Notes under the pieces: model-generated | The model's input: the letters and a program-made list of their open reading frames with translations, nothing else | Databases searched by the model: none | What the model was told of the DNA's origin: nothing | Made by a program: the position numbers and the translations under genes | Assembly: GCA_964609375.1 (NCBI GenBank) | Contig: CAZSSA010000080.1 | Span: forward strand, 1 to 11,498 | Length of the DNA: 11,498 bases | DNA from: CAZDUS01 sp964609375 | Lineage (GTDB): Bacteria > Verrucomicrobiota > Kiritimatiellia > CAIKKV01 > CAITUY01 | Direction of reading: 5' to 3' | Shown: one piece after another, positions 6,393 to 11,498 of the stretch | Numbering within the stretch: the first letter of the stretch is position 1 | How the letters are laid out: every line of letters starts with the position of its first letter

Positions 6393-7076
6393 ATGGCGGT
6401 GAATGTGGTGGAGCGGATAGACGATGGCGTCAAGATCAGGAACGTGTTGGCGAGTGTGTCGGACAAGGCGGGATTGGACCGGATGATTCCGGCGCTGATC
6501 CGGATCAATCCGGACGTGAAAATTTATTCCACGGGCGGGACCCATGCGGCCATCGGGGAGATGCTGGGGGCGGAGGCCGGGCGCCATCTGGTGCAGGTTT
6601 CCGATTACACGGGGCAGCCCGAAATGCAGGGTGGCCTGGTCAAGACGCTGGATTTCAAAATTTACCTTGGGTTGCTTAGCGAGACGTATAATCCGGCGCA
6701 TGCGGCAGATCTCAAGCGGACGAGCGCGGTGGCCATTGATATGGTGATTGTGAACTTGTATCCGTTTGCGGCGACGGTGGCCAAGGCGGATGCCACACCG
6801 GAGATGGCGCGTTCAAATATTGATATTGGCGGGCCGTGCATGGTGCGGGCATCGGCGAAGAATTACCTGAGGGTGGCGTCGGTGACTGATCCCGCCGATT
6901 ATGACGGGATTGTGGCGGAGTTGGAGCGTGCCAACGGGGTGATGTCGTTCGAGAGGCGGCTTAATCTGGCACGGAAGGCGTTCGCGCATACGGCAGCGTA
7001 CGACAAGGCTATTGCCGACTATTTGAAGGGCCGTACGCTGGATGAGGTCCGGAAGTGTTACCGGTTTGAGAAGTAA
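6393..7076 (+). CDS. Stand-alone IMP cyclohydrolase (PurH N-terminal domain only)
   Basis: The 227-residue product matches only the N-terminal IMP cyclohydrolase (MGS-like) half of bifunctional PurH, which is about 530 residues in E. coli. It would close FAICAR to IMP, the last step of purine synthesis. Matching blocks are ASVSDKAGLD (20-29), YSTGGTHA (45-52), VSDYTGQPEMQGG (69-81), VKTL (83-86), VIVNLYPFAATVA, NIDIGGPCMVRASAKN and KAFAHTAAYDKAIADYL. After VKTL it reads DFKIYLGLL where bifunctional enzymes have HPK(I/V)HGG, and the Arg before VKT is Leu. These changes look like a subfamily trait rather than decay because the rest is intact. Start ATG 6393 has AAGGAG at 6381-6386. No AICAR transformylase domain follows, so that step must be encoded elsewhere. 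queD begins 16 bp downstream. Confidence 0.9.
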   Translation: MAVNVVERIDDGVKIRNVLASVSDKAGLDRMIPALIRINPDVKIYSTGGTHAAIGEMLGAEAGRHLVQVSDYTGQPEMQGGLVKTLDFKIYLGLLSETYNPAHAADLKRTSAVAIDMVIVNLYPFAATVAKADATPEMARSNIDIGGPCMVRASAKNYLRVASVTDPADYDGIVAELERANGVMSFERRLNLARKAFAHTAAYDKAIADYLKGRTLDEVRKCYRFEK

Positions 7077-7092
7077 GGGGAGAGGGGTTGAC

Positions 7093-7464
7093 ATGTTTGA
7101 ACTTAGTATTAAGACGCATTTTTCGGCCGCCCATCGGTTGGTGGGGTATGCGGGGCCTTGTGCCAATCCGCATGGGCATAACTGGGATGTGGAGGTCTTC
7201 GTTCGTGGAACCCAATTGAACGAGTTGGGAATGCTGATCGATTTTACTGACATCAAGGAAGCCGTCCGCATGGCGATGAAAGAGGTGGATCACTGTGACC
7301 TCAATCAGTTGCCTGCCTTTATGCGGGAGAATCCGACGTCCGAGAATCTGGCGCGGTATTTGCACGAGCGGCTTTCCGAGACGTTGAACGGCAAGGCGCT
7401 TAAGGTGTTCAAGGTTACCGTGTGTGAGACGCCCCGAACCACGGCCAGCTATTGGAATGATTAA
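7093..7464 (+). CDS. queD: 6-carboxytetrahydropterin synthase QueD
   Basis: The 123-residue product (E. coli QueD 121) converts 7,8-dihydroneopterin triphosphate to 6-carboxy-5,6,7,8-tetrahydropterin, the second step of queuosine/preQ0 synthesis. The zinc ligands are visible as His14 in FSAAHRL and His27/His29 in NPHGHNW. Cys23, in GPCANPHGH, is the expected catalytic cysteine; Asp66-His67 (DHCDLN) and Glu112 (CETP) complete the site. The Cys four residues before HGH is the mark of QueD as opposed to most eukaryotic pyruvoyltetrahydropterin synthases. The start ATG 7093 is preceded by GAGGGG with five bases between. The gene sits in an order followed by queE and queC, so function is well supported by context. 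No preQ1 riboswitch is seen in the 16 bp before it. Confidence 0.96.
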   Translation: MFELSIKTHFSAAHRLVGYAGPCANPHGHNWDVEVFVRGTQLNELGMLIDFTDIKEAVRMAMKEVDHCDLNQLPAFMRENPTSENLARYLHERLSETLNGKALKVFKVTVCETPRTTASYWND

Positions 7465-7494
7465 CTGATCCTGATGCTTCGTTTTACCGCGAAG

Positions 7495-7530
7495 CCTGCC
7501 TGCGGTGCGATGTGCAGCATCGCGGGCAGG
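7495..7530 (+). repeat. Hairpin-forming inverted repeat between queD and queE
   Basis: CCTGCC (7495-7500) pairs with GGCAGG (7525-7530), and GCGATG (7507-7512) pairs with CATCGC (7518-7523) around a 5-base loop. Six unpaired bases on the left face one on the right. The stem lies a few bases before the queE ribosome site (GGAGG, 7536-7540). It has no T tract, so it is not a normal terminator. It may be a dispersed palindromic repeat or an RNA processing/translation element. Confidence 0.6.
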
Positions 7531-7550
7531 GACACGGAGGAAGCAAGACG

Positions 7551-8195
7551 ATGTCCGGCGAGGCCAAACTTTCCGTCACGGAGACGTTCTTGTCGATCCA
7601 AGGGGAATCCACTTGGGCGGGCCTTTCCTGTTTTTTCATACGGCTTAGCGGATGCAATCTGCGGTGCCGGTATTGCGACACCACGCATGCCTATGAGCCA
7701 GGGGATCCCAGGACCATTGATGAGCTGGTTGGGCAGGCGCAGCGTAGTGGGGCGGAGATCACGGAGATAACCGGGGGTGAGCCGTTGTTGCAGGCGGGGT
7801 GCAGGGATCTGGCGCTGGTGTTGATGGAGGTGACGACCCGGCCGGTGCTGGTGGAGACCAATGGGAGTGTGGATATTTCGCTGATTCCGGAGGGGGCGAT
7901 TGCGGTAATGGACGTTAAATGCCCGGGCAGCGGGCAATCGGCGGCGATGAATTTCGATAATATCCGTCGCCTGCGTGCCTATGACGAAGTGAAGTTTGTG
8001 ATTTCCGACCGGTATGATTTTGAATGGGCAGCGGATATTGTGAGGCGGCATGATCTGGCTCGTCGTTGCCATGCGGTGTTGTTCGGGGTGGTTCATGGGG
8101 AACTGGCATTGTCGACATTGGGGCATTGGATTATGGAGGAGCGTCTTCCGGTGCGTGTTCATACGCAATTGCACAAGATACTGGGTGTGAGATGA
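7551..8195 (+). CDS. queE: 7-carboxy-7-deazaguanine synthase QueE
   Basis: The 214-residue product is a small radical SAM enzyme that turns 6-carboxytetrahydropterin into 7-carboxy-7-deazaguanine with a ring contraction. The iron-sulphur motif CNLRCRYC (Cys35, Cys39, Cys42; C-x3-C-x2-C) is intact. It is preceded by the substrate-binding FLSIQGESTWAG stretch (13-24) and followed by TGGEPLLQ (74-81), the GGE motif that contacts the methionine of SAM. The protein ends with the family-typical HTQLHKILG. E. coli QueE has 223 residues. I chose ATG 7551 because GGAGG lies at 7536-7540 and the N-terminus then matches the family; an upstream in-frame ATG at 7512 would fall in the hairpin. The stop is only 3 bp before queC. 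Confidence 0.96.
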   Translation: MSGEAKLSVTETFLSIQGESTWAGLSCFFIRLSGCNLRCRYCDTTHAYEPGDPRTIDELVGQAQRSGAEITEITGGEPLLQAGCRDLALVLMEVTTRPVLVETNGSVDISLIPEGAIAVMDVKCPGSGQSAAMNFDNIRRLRAYDEVKFVISDRYDFEWAADIVRRHDLARRCHAVLFGVVHGELALSTLGHWIMEERLPVRVHTQLHKILGVR

Positions 8196-8198
8196 ATC

Positions 8199-8870
8199 AT
8201 GGATAAGGCGGTTGTATTATTATCGGGAGGGATGGATTCCTCGACATTGCTGCATCATGTGGTGCGGAGGATGGGGGTGGGGGAGGTGTATGCCTTGTCG
8301 TTTTTGTATGGGCAGAAGCATCGGCGGGAAGTGGAAGCGGCGGTGTGGCAGGCGCGGGCGGCGGGGGTGAAGGCTCATGATGTGGTGGATATGGGGTTTT
8401 ATGAGGGGTTGACGGCGGGATCGTCGGCGTTGACGGATCATGCCATTGAGGTGCCGCGGTTGGTGGATATGGAGAGGGCGTCGCTATCGCAACCGCTGAC
8501 GTACGTGCCGAATCGAAATATGATTTTGCTTTCGCTGGCGGCGGCCTATGCGGAGGCGAGGGGAGTTCAGGACGTGTTTTACGGGGCGCAGAGTCAGGAT
8601 CGGTATGGGTATTGGGATTGCACGCAGGAGTTTTTGAATCGGATCAATGCGGTGCTGGGGCTTAATCGTCGCAGGGGCATCACGATTCATGCTCCTTTTG
8701 TGGCGATGAGCAAGGCGGATGAACTGGCGCTGGGTGTGGAGTTGGGGGTGGATTACGCGCATACGTGGACGTGTTACCGGGGGGGGGAGGCTCCTTGCGG
8801 GGAATGTCCGGCGTGTGTGGAGCGGGGGGCGGCGTTCAAGGCGGCAGGGATGAAGGATCCGCTGGCGTGA
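8199..8870 (+). CDS. queC: 7-cyano-7-deazaguanine synthase QueC
   Basis: The 223-residue product (E. coli QueC 231) uses ATP and ammonia to convert 7-carboxy-7-deazaguanine to preQ0 (7-cyano-7-deazaguanine). The PP-loop SGGMDSS (9-15) binds ATP. YVPNRNMILLSLAAAYAE is the family-specific central motif. The structural zinc site is complete: Cys192, Cys200, Cys203 and Cys206, spaced C-x7-C-x2-C-x2-C. It follows queE after 3 bp, so the two are probably translated in a coupled way. QueF, needed to make preQ1 from preQ0, is not present in the window. The coding strand is strongly G-rich, with several runs of six or more G near the 3' end (for example 8779-8787), which sets it apart from the kinase gene downstream. 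Confidence 0.96.
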   Translation: MDKAVVLLSGGMDSSTLLHHVVRRMGVGEVYALSFLYGQKHRREVEAAVWQARAAGVKAHDVVDMGFYEGLTAGSSALTDHAIEVPRLVDMERASLSQPLTYVPNRNMILLSLAAAYAEARGVQDVFYGAQSQDRYGYWDCTQEFLNRINAVLGLNRRRGITIHAPFVAMSKADELALGVELGVDYAHTWTCYRGGEAPCGECPACVERGAAFKAAGMKDPLA

Positions 8871-8893
8871 GGGGGGCGGAGGGGGAGGGGGAG

Positions 8894-8928
8894 GGTTCAG
8901 GGTTCAGGGTTCAGGGTTCGGGGTTCAG
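8894..8928 (+). repeat. Five tandem copies of a 7-bp GGTTCAG repeat
   Basis: Five head-to-tail units GGTTCAG, with one variant (GGTTCGG, unit 4, 8915-8921), lie in the 128-bp spacer after queC. The array contains four or more runs of GGG spaced by TTCA, the pattern that can fold into a G-quadruplex in DNA or RNA. Function is unknown. Confidence 0.9.
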
Positions 8929-8930
8929 TG

Positions 8931-8950
8931 GGGAAGGGATGGGAAGGGAT
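8931..8950 (+). repeat. Two tandem copies of GGGAAGGGAT in a G-rich tract
   Basis: Two perfect adjacent copies of a 10-bp unit are followed by a run of G (8951-8958). Together with the 7-bp array just upstream they make about 80 bases of almost C-free sequence. Polymerase slippage or a G-quadruplex element are both possible. Confidence 0.85.
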
Positions 8951-8966
8951 GGGGGGGGAGTACGAC

Positions 8967-8972
8967 TAAAAT
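8967..8972 (+). promoter_or_regulatory. Candidate -10 element for the histidine kinase gene
   Basis: TAAAAT at 8967-8972 matches the -10 consensus at 5 of 6 positions and is the only AT-rich spot in the G-rich spacer. The bases 17 bp upstream are a poor -35. Transcription near 8979 would leave a leader of about 20 nt that still includes the GGAGGGGGGAGGG ribosome site. Confidence 0.28.
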
Positions 8973-8998
8973 GAAGATTAGGATGGGAGGGGGGAGGG

Positions 8999-10099
8999 AT
9001 GATGCCGAAACGTCCTTTTAGTGTTGCCGGTCAGGCGGTTCGAATCCTGTTGATTATGGCTGATGATGGCGATGCGGCTGTCATCCAGTCACTGATTCCC
9101 GAGACTGCAGGACTGAAGTGCGAGTGGTGGCGGGTGTCCTGCCTGGATGAGGCCCGTGAGCTTCTGGGCAGACAATCACTTGACGTTGTCATGCTTGATT
9201 TGGCGATACCGGGCAAGGAGGGGGTACAGTCATTGCTTGTCCTTCAGGCGATGGCTCCCGACAAGCCTGTTGTGGTGATAGCGCCAAGAGACGATGAGGG
9301 TCTTGGTGTTGAGGCCGTGCAGCAAGGGGCGCAGGAATATCTCGTCAAAGGAGAGATGGACTCCCGGATGGTTGCCAGGATTGTCCGGTATGCCATTGAG
9401 CGGGGGCAGGTTGAGGAACAACTTCGATCTTCCTTGGCGGAAAAGGAGACGTTGTTGCGAGAGGTACACCACCGGGTAAAGAACAACCTGCAGCTTATTC
9501 TCAGTTTATTGAGATTAGGGTCGGAGCATGTTCCTGAAGGAGAGGCGCGGCGGATTTTTCAGGACAGCCACAACCGGATCCGGTCCATGTCCATGATTCA
9601 CGAGAATCTTTACCGGTCACGCGATGTCAGCAAGGTGCCGTTTCATGATTACGTGCATGAATTGATGAAAGAGCTTTTTAGCGCTCATAATGCATGGGCG
9701 CGGGGTATTGAGATGGATTTGCAGGTGGCGGCCATTGAGTTAGGGATTGATATGGCCATACCATGCGGGCTGATATTGCACGAATTGGTGACCAATGCGC
9801 TGGAACATGCCTTCCCGGATGGGGGTAATGTGGCGCGGCATGGCGGTTGTGTTGAGGTTCCTTCGAAAGGGAAGCGGTTGATACAGGTGATATTTCGGCG
9901 CATGGAAGATGGCAACCTGCATCTTCAAGTCTGCGACAACGGGGTGGGGATGCCGCCGAAGGGAGTGGCGAGGGAGAAGAAGTCGATTGGGTTGGAATTG
10001 GTGACGACCTTGGCGGGTCAATTAGGGGGTGTGCTGCAGTGCCACAGCGGGTTGACGACGTGTTATGGAGTTGTTTTTCCGGAAAAACGCATTGGCTAG
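8999..10099 (+). CDS. Soluble hybrid sensor: receiver domain plus HisKA_2 histidine kinase
   Basis: The 366-residue protein has no membrane helix or signal peptide. Residues 14-133 form a response-regulator receiver fold with phospho-acceptor Asp67 (VVMLDLAIPG) and Lys117 (EYLVKGE). The dimerisation region has the HisKA_2 H-box LREVHHRVKNNLQ (153-165; His157/158). The HATPase_c part shows the N-box HELVTNALEH (261-270), the G1 box DNGVGMP (313-319) and SIGLELV (329-335). The kinase part looks fully functional. The receiver looks degenerate: the usual acidic pair after the first strand is Met20-Ala21, and the switch Thr/Ser position after PVVVI is Ala95. Start ATG 8999 abuts GGGAGGG; ATG 9002, the next codon, has better spacing and may be the true start. 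The convergent NarL-type regulator just downstream is the likely partner. The signal is unknown. Confidence 0.9.
   Translation: MMPKRPFSVAGQAVRILLIMADDGDAAVIQSLIPETAGLKCEWWRVSCLDEARELLGRQSLDVVMLDLAIPGKEGVQSLLVLQAMAPDKPVVVIAPRDDEGLGVEAVQQGAQEYLVKGEMDSRMVARIVRYAIERGQVEEQLRSSLAEKETLLREVHHRVKNNLQLILSLLRLGSEHVPEGEARRIFQDSHNRIRSMSMIHENLYRSRDVSKVPFHDYVHELMKELFSAHNAWARGIEMDLQVAAIELGIDMAIPCGLILHELVTNALEHAFPDGGNVARHGGCVEVPSKGKRLIQVIFRRMEDGNLHLQVCDNGVGMPPKGVAREKKSIGLELVTTLAGQLGGVLQCHSGLTTCYGVVFPEKRIG
10073..10088. repeat. Perfect 16-bp palindrome at the 3' end of the kinase gene
   Basis: GTTTTTCCGGAAAAAC reads the same on both strands and covers the codons before the kinase stop. It could extrude as a small cruciform, bind a dimeric protein, or help end transcription between the convergent genes. 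It lacks a loop and may simply be chance. Confidence 0.6.
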
Positions 10100-10140
10100 G
10101 TTCAGCCGGTGCGTAGCCCGGTGGGAACGTTTCACCATGC

Positions 10141-10166
10141 AGAGGGCATCGTTTGCCGATGCCTCT
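10141..10166. terminator. Hairpin between convergent kinase and regulator genes
   Basis: AGAGG-CATCG (10141-10145 and 10147-10151) pairs with CGATGCCTCT (10157-10166), a 10-bp stem with one bulged G and a 5-base loop. It lies in the 99-bp space between two convergent stops, where a two-way terminator is expected. No T tract follows on either strand, so factor-independent termination would be weak. Confidence 0.35.
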
Positions 10167-10198
10167 CCCCCGGGAGACCGGTGGGCAGGGTGAGAAGC

Positions 10199-10852
10199 CT
10201 AGCCCTCCAGAGTGGTCAAGCCTTCGCGAATGGCATATTTGGTCAATTCGGCCACGCTGTTGACGCCGACTTTACGCATGATATTCATGCGATGAGTTTC
10301 GACGGTCTTGACACTCAAGTTCAATTGGGCGGCGGCATCCTTGGTGCTTTTTCCTTCGGAGATCAATTGAAGGATTTCGGATTCACGCCCTGATAATTCC
10401 AATTTGTCTTTTTTGGTTGAGGTGCGTGTGTTGCGGGAGAAGGCTTGAAGCACGTCGCCGGTAATCTGGGGGCTGAGATACATGCCGCCACTGCTGATGG
10501 TCCGGATGGCGGTGGTTAATTCGCTGAAGGCGCAGTCCTTGAGCAGATAGCCGGCAGCGCCTGCCTGTAACATGCCGGTGACGAAATGACGGTCGGAGTG
10601 CATGGAGAGGGCCAGGATTTTTGCCTTTGGGGCTTCTTCCTGGAGGCGCCGGGCGGCGGCGATGCCGTTCAAGCCTGGCATGGCCACATCGAGAACGATA
10701 ATATCCGGGGAGGATGACCGGGCTAATTTGCACGCTTCGAATCCATTGGTGCCTTCGCCGACGATGGTCATGTCCGGCTGCTTATCGAGGAGGGAACGCA
10801 GACCTTCGCGGATGATTCGATGATCATCGCAAAGAAGAATCTTGATTCTCAT
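10199..10852 (-). CDS. NarL/LuxR-type response regulator
   Basis: The 217-residue product has an N-terminal receiver with all expected residues: acidic pair Asp9-Asp10 (LLCDDH), phospho-acceptor Asp55 (IIVLDVAMPG), the Ser of LALSMHS and the Lys of GYLLKD. A C-terminal LuxR helix-turn-helix follows (LSGRESEILQLISEGKSTKD to SVKTVETHRMNIMRKVGV). Phosphorylation would dimerise it for DNA binding as a transcription regulator. Start ATG 10852 places the receiver strand right at the N-terminus and has AAGGAG upstream; an extension to 10927 would add 25 residues without family likeness. It is convergent with the HisKA_2 kinase and divergent from mreB. NarL-type regulators often pair with HisKA_3 kinases, so the partnership with a HisKA_2 kinase rests on proximity only. 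Its targets are unknown. Confidence 0.93.
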   Translation of the reverse strand: MRIKILLCDDHRIIREGLRSLLDKQPDMTIVGEGTNGFEACKLARSSSPDIIVLDVAMPGLNGIAAARRLQEEAPKAKILALSMHSDRHFVTGMLQAGAAGYLLKDCAFSELTTAIRTISSGGMYLSPQITGDVLQAFSRNTRTSTKKDKLELSGRESEILQLISEGKSTKDAAAQLNLSVKTVETHRMNIMRKVGVNSVAELTKYAIREGLTTLEG

Positions 10853-10926
10853 GGCGGGAAAGCTCTCCTTTTGGTTTCCACTAGCTCCTTGTTGACGCAG
10901 GATGATCAATGCCCCATCCCTTTTCA

Positions 10927-10955
10927 ATACTGTCCTGAGCGGGAGTATCCGTCAA
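10927..10955 (-). promoter_or_regulatory. Candidate promoter of the response regulator gene
   Basis: On the minus strand TTGACG (10950-10955; 5 of 6 to the -35 consensus) is followed after 17 bp by CAGTAT (10927-10932; 3 of 6). The start would fall near 10920, giving a leader of about 68 nt before ATG 10852. Confidence 0.42.
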
Positions 10956-10996
10956 GTAGGATGTGCAAGTTTGACGAAGCGGTCCGTTTTTCATTC

Positions 10997-11026
10997 TTGA
11001 CGTAGGGGAGGTGTTTTACGCAAAGT
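10997..11026 (+). promoter_or_regulatory. Weak candidate promoter of mreB
   Basis: TTGACG at 10997-11002 is a good -35, but the only hexamer at an acceptable distance (18 bp) is CAAAGT, matching 3 of 6. The start would be near 11033, about 63 nt before ATG 11096. A second TTGACG at 10971-10976 has no clear -10 either. Confidence 0.22.
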
Positions 11027-11095
11027 ACGCCATTATCTCTATCTTGGATGGTTACCAAGTGGAGAGGGCGGCAAAGGAGCCGTAGAGGAATTGTT

Positions 11096-11498
11096 ATGTT
11101 TAATCTCTTGCTGGGTCTGTTTTCCGATGATATTGGGATTGATCTCGGGACAGCCAACACACTGGTCTATGTGAAGGATCGGGGTATTGTTCTGCGAGAG
11201 CCGTCTGTGGTGGCGATTCAGTCCGGTACGCGCAGAGTTCTGGCGGTCGGCGAAGAAGCCAAGCAGATGTTGGGTCGCACACCCGGTAGTATTGTTGCCA
11301 TACGCCCGATGAAAGCGGGTGTTATTGCGGATTTTGAGATTACCGAGGCGATGCTGAGGTATTTCATTCGCAAAGTGCACAACCGCAGGACGATGGTGCG
11401 CCCGAGAGTCATTATAGCCGTACCCAGCGGGATTACAGAAGTTGAGAAGCGTGCGGTCAAGGATTCGGCCATGCACGCGGGAGCGCGCGAGGTATATT
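11096..11498 (+). CDS. mreB: Rod shape-determining protein MreB (5' part only)
   Basis: The first 134 codons are present and the frame is open at the window end (E. coli MreB has 347 residues). The N-terminus MFNLLLGLFSDDIGIDLG combines a short hydrophobic membrane-binding start with the actin-fold phosphate-1 motif IGIDLGTANTLVYV. REPSVVAI, VAVG-like LAVGEEAKQMLGRTP, RPMKAGVIADFE and PRVIIAVPSGITEVEKRAV follow, as in MreB. It polymerises under the inner membrane and guides the elongation machinery, which links it with the ddl/fts genes in the same window. AGAGGA at 11084-11089 is a good ribosome site. The gene lies 243 bp from the divergent response regulator gene. mreC and mreD usually follow but would be outside the window. 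Confidence 0.96.
   Translation, partial: MFNLLLGLFSDDIGIDLGTANTLVYVKDRGIVLREPSVVAIQSGTRRVLAVGEEAKQMLGRTPGSIVAIRPMKAGVIADFEITEAMLRYFIRKVHNRRTMVRPRVIIAVPSGITEVEKRAVKDSAMHAGAREVY

Noticed and set aside
5744..6679. A long plus-strand frame running from ddl through the gap into the cyclohydrolase gene
   Set aside because: It stays open only because N codons hide stops, and it is antisense to ddl and out of frame with the cyclohydrolase.
6393..7076. The IMP cyclohydrolase as a truncated purH pseudogene
   Set aside because: The domain ends in a clean stop after its last conserved block, queD follows with its own ribosome site, and no remnant of the transformylase domain is seen downstream.
7077..7092. 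A preQ1 riboswitch before queD
   Set aside because: Only 16 bp separate queD from the preceding gene, and no pseudoknot-type motif was found in the 6276-6392 leader either.
7461..8174. A 237-codon open frame antisense to queE
   Set aside because: queE is unmistakable on the other strand. The antisense product is low-complexity, rich in His, Pro and Arg, and matches no family; it is a by-product of high GC.
8894..8928. The GGTTCAG array as a CRISPR or telomere-like end
   Set aside because: Units are 7 bp with no spacers, and genes continue normally on both sides, so neither fits.
10853..10927. A longer start for the response regulator at 10927
   Set aside because: The extra 25 residues have no receiver likeness and would overlap the candidate promoter; ATG 10852 has a ribosome site and a normal N-terminus.

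Overview
The window is about 11.5 kb of bacterial chromosome with ordinary bacterial gene structure: ATG starts, Shine-Dalgarno sequences and tightly packed operons. It holds one scaffold gap of exactly 100 N. The ddl-ftsQ-ftsA-ftsZ order, a divergent FtsZ, a free-standing IMP cyclohydrolase and a nearby mreB suggest an uncultured Gram-negative of the PVC superphylum (Kiritimatiellota, Verrucomicrobiota or Lentisphaerota). This placement is an inference from gene content, not from a marker phylogeny. No phage, insertion sequence, CRISPR array, tRNA or rRNA gene was seen.

Left part, minus strand (about 5990 down to 1): ddl, ftsQ, ftsA, ftsZ, gtrA and pgpA form a tight run with gaps of 31, 17 and 11 bp, then a TGATG overlap, then adjacent genes. 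It joins a peptidoglycan precursor enzyme, three divisome proteins and two membrane-lipid proteins. A polyprenol-phosphate-type family 2 glycosyltransferase follows, probably from its own promoter, and runs off the left edge. The FtsZ is the most unusual protein here: the T7-loop aspartate that completes the GTPase site of the neighbouring subunit is threonine, and two glycines of the first nucleotide-binding loop are changed.

Middle (5990-6392): a 403-bp stretch with no complete gene, holding the gap, possible operator-like repeats upstream of ddl and an extended -10 element in front of the next operon.

Right part, plus strand (6393-8870): a 227-residue IMP cyclohydrolase (the N-terminal half of PurH only), then queD, queE and queC. 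The three que genes encode successive steps from dihydroneopterin triphosphate to preQ0, the precursor of queuosine. A G-rich spacer with short tandem repeats follows. Next come a soluble receiver/HisKA_2 histidine kinase (8999-10099, plus) and, convergent to it, a NarL/LuxR-type response regulator (10199-10852, minus), plausibly partners. The window ends in the first 134 codons of mreB, divergent from the response regulator.

In functional terms the window joins cell envelope synthesis and division (Ddl, FtsQAZ, MreB, lipid and glycan enzymes), purine-derived tRNA modification, and one two-component system.
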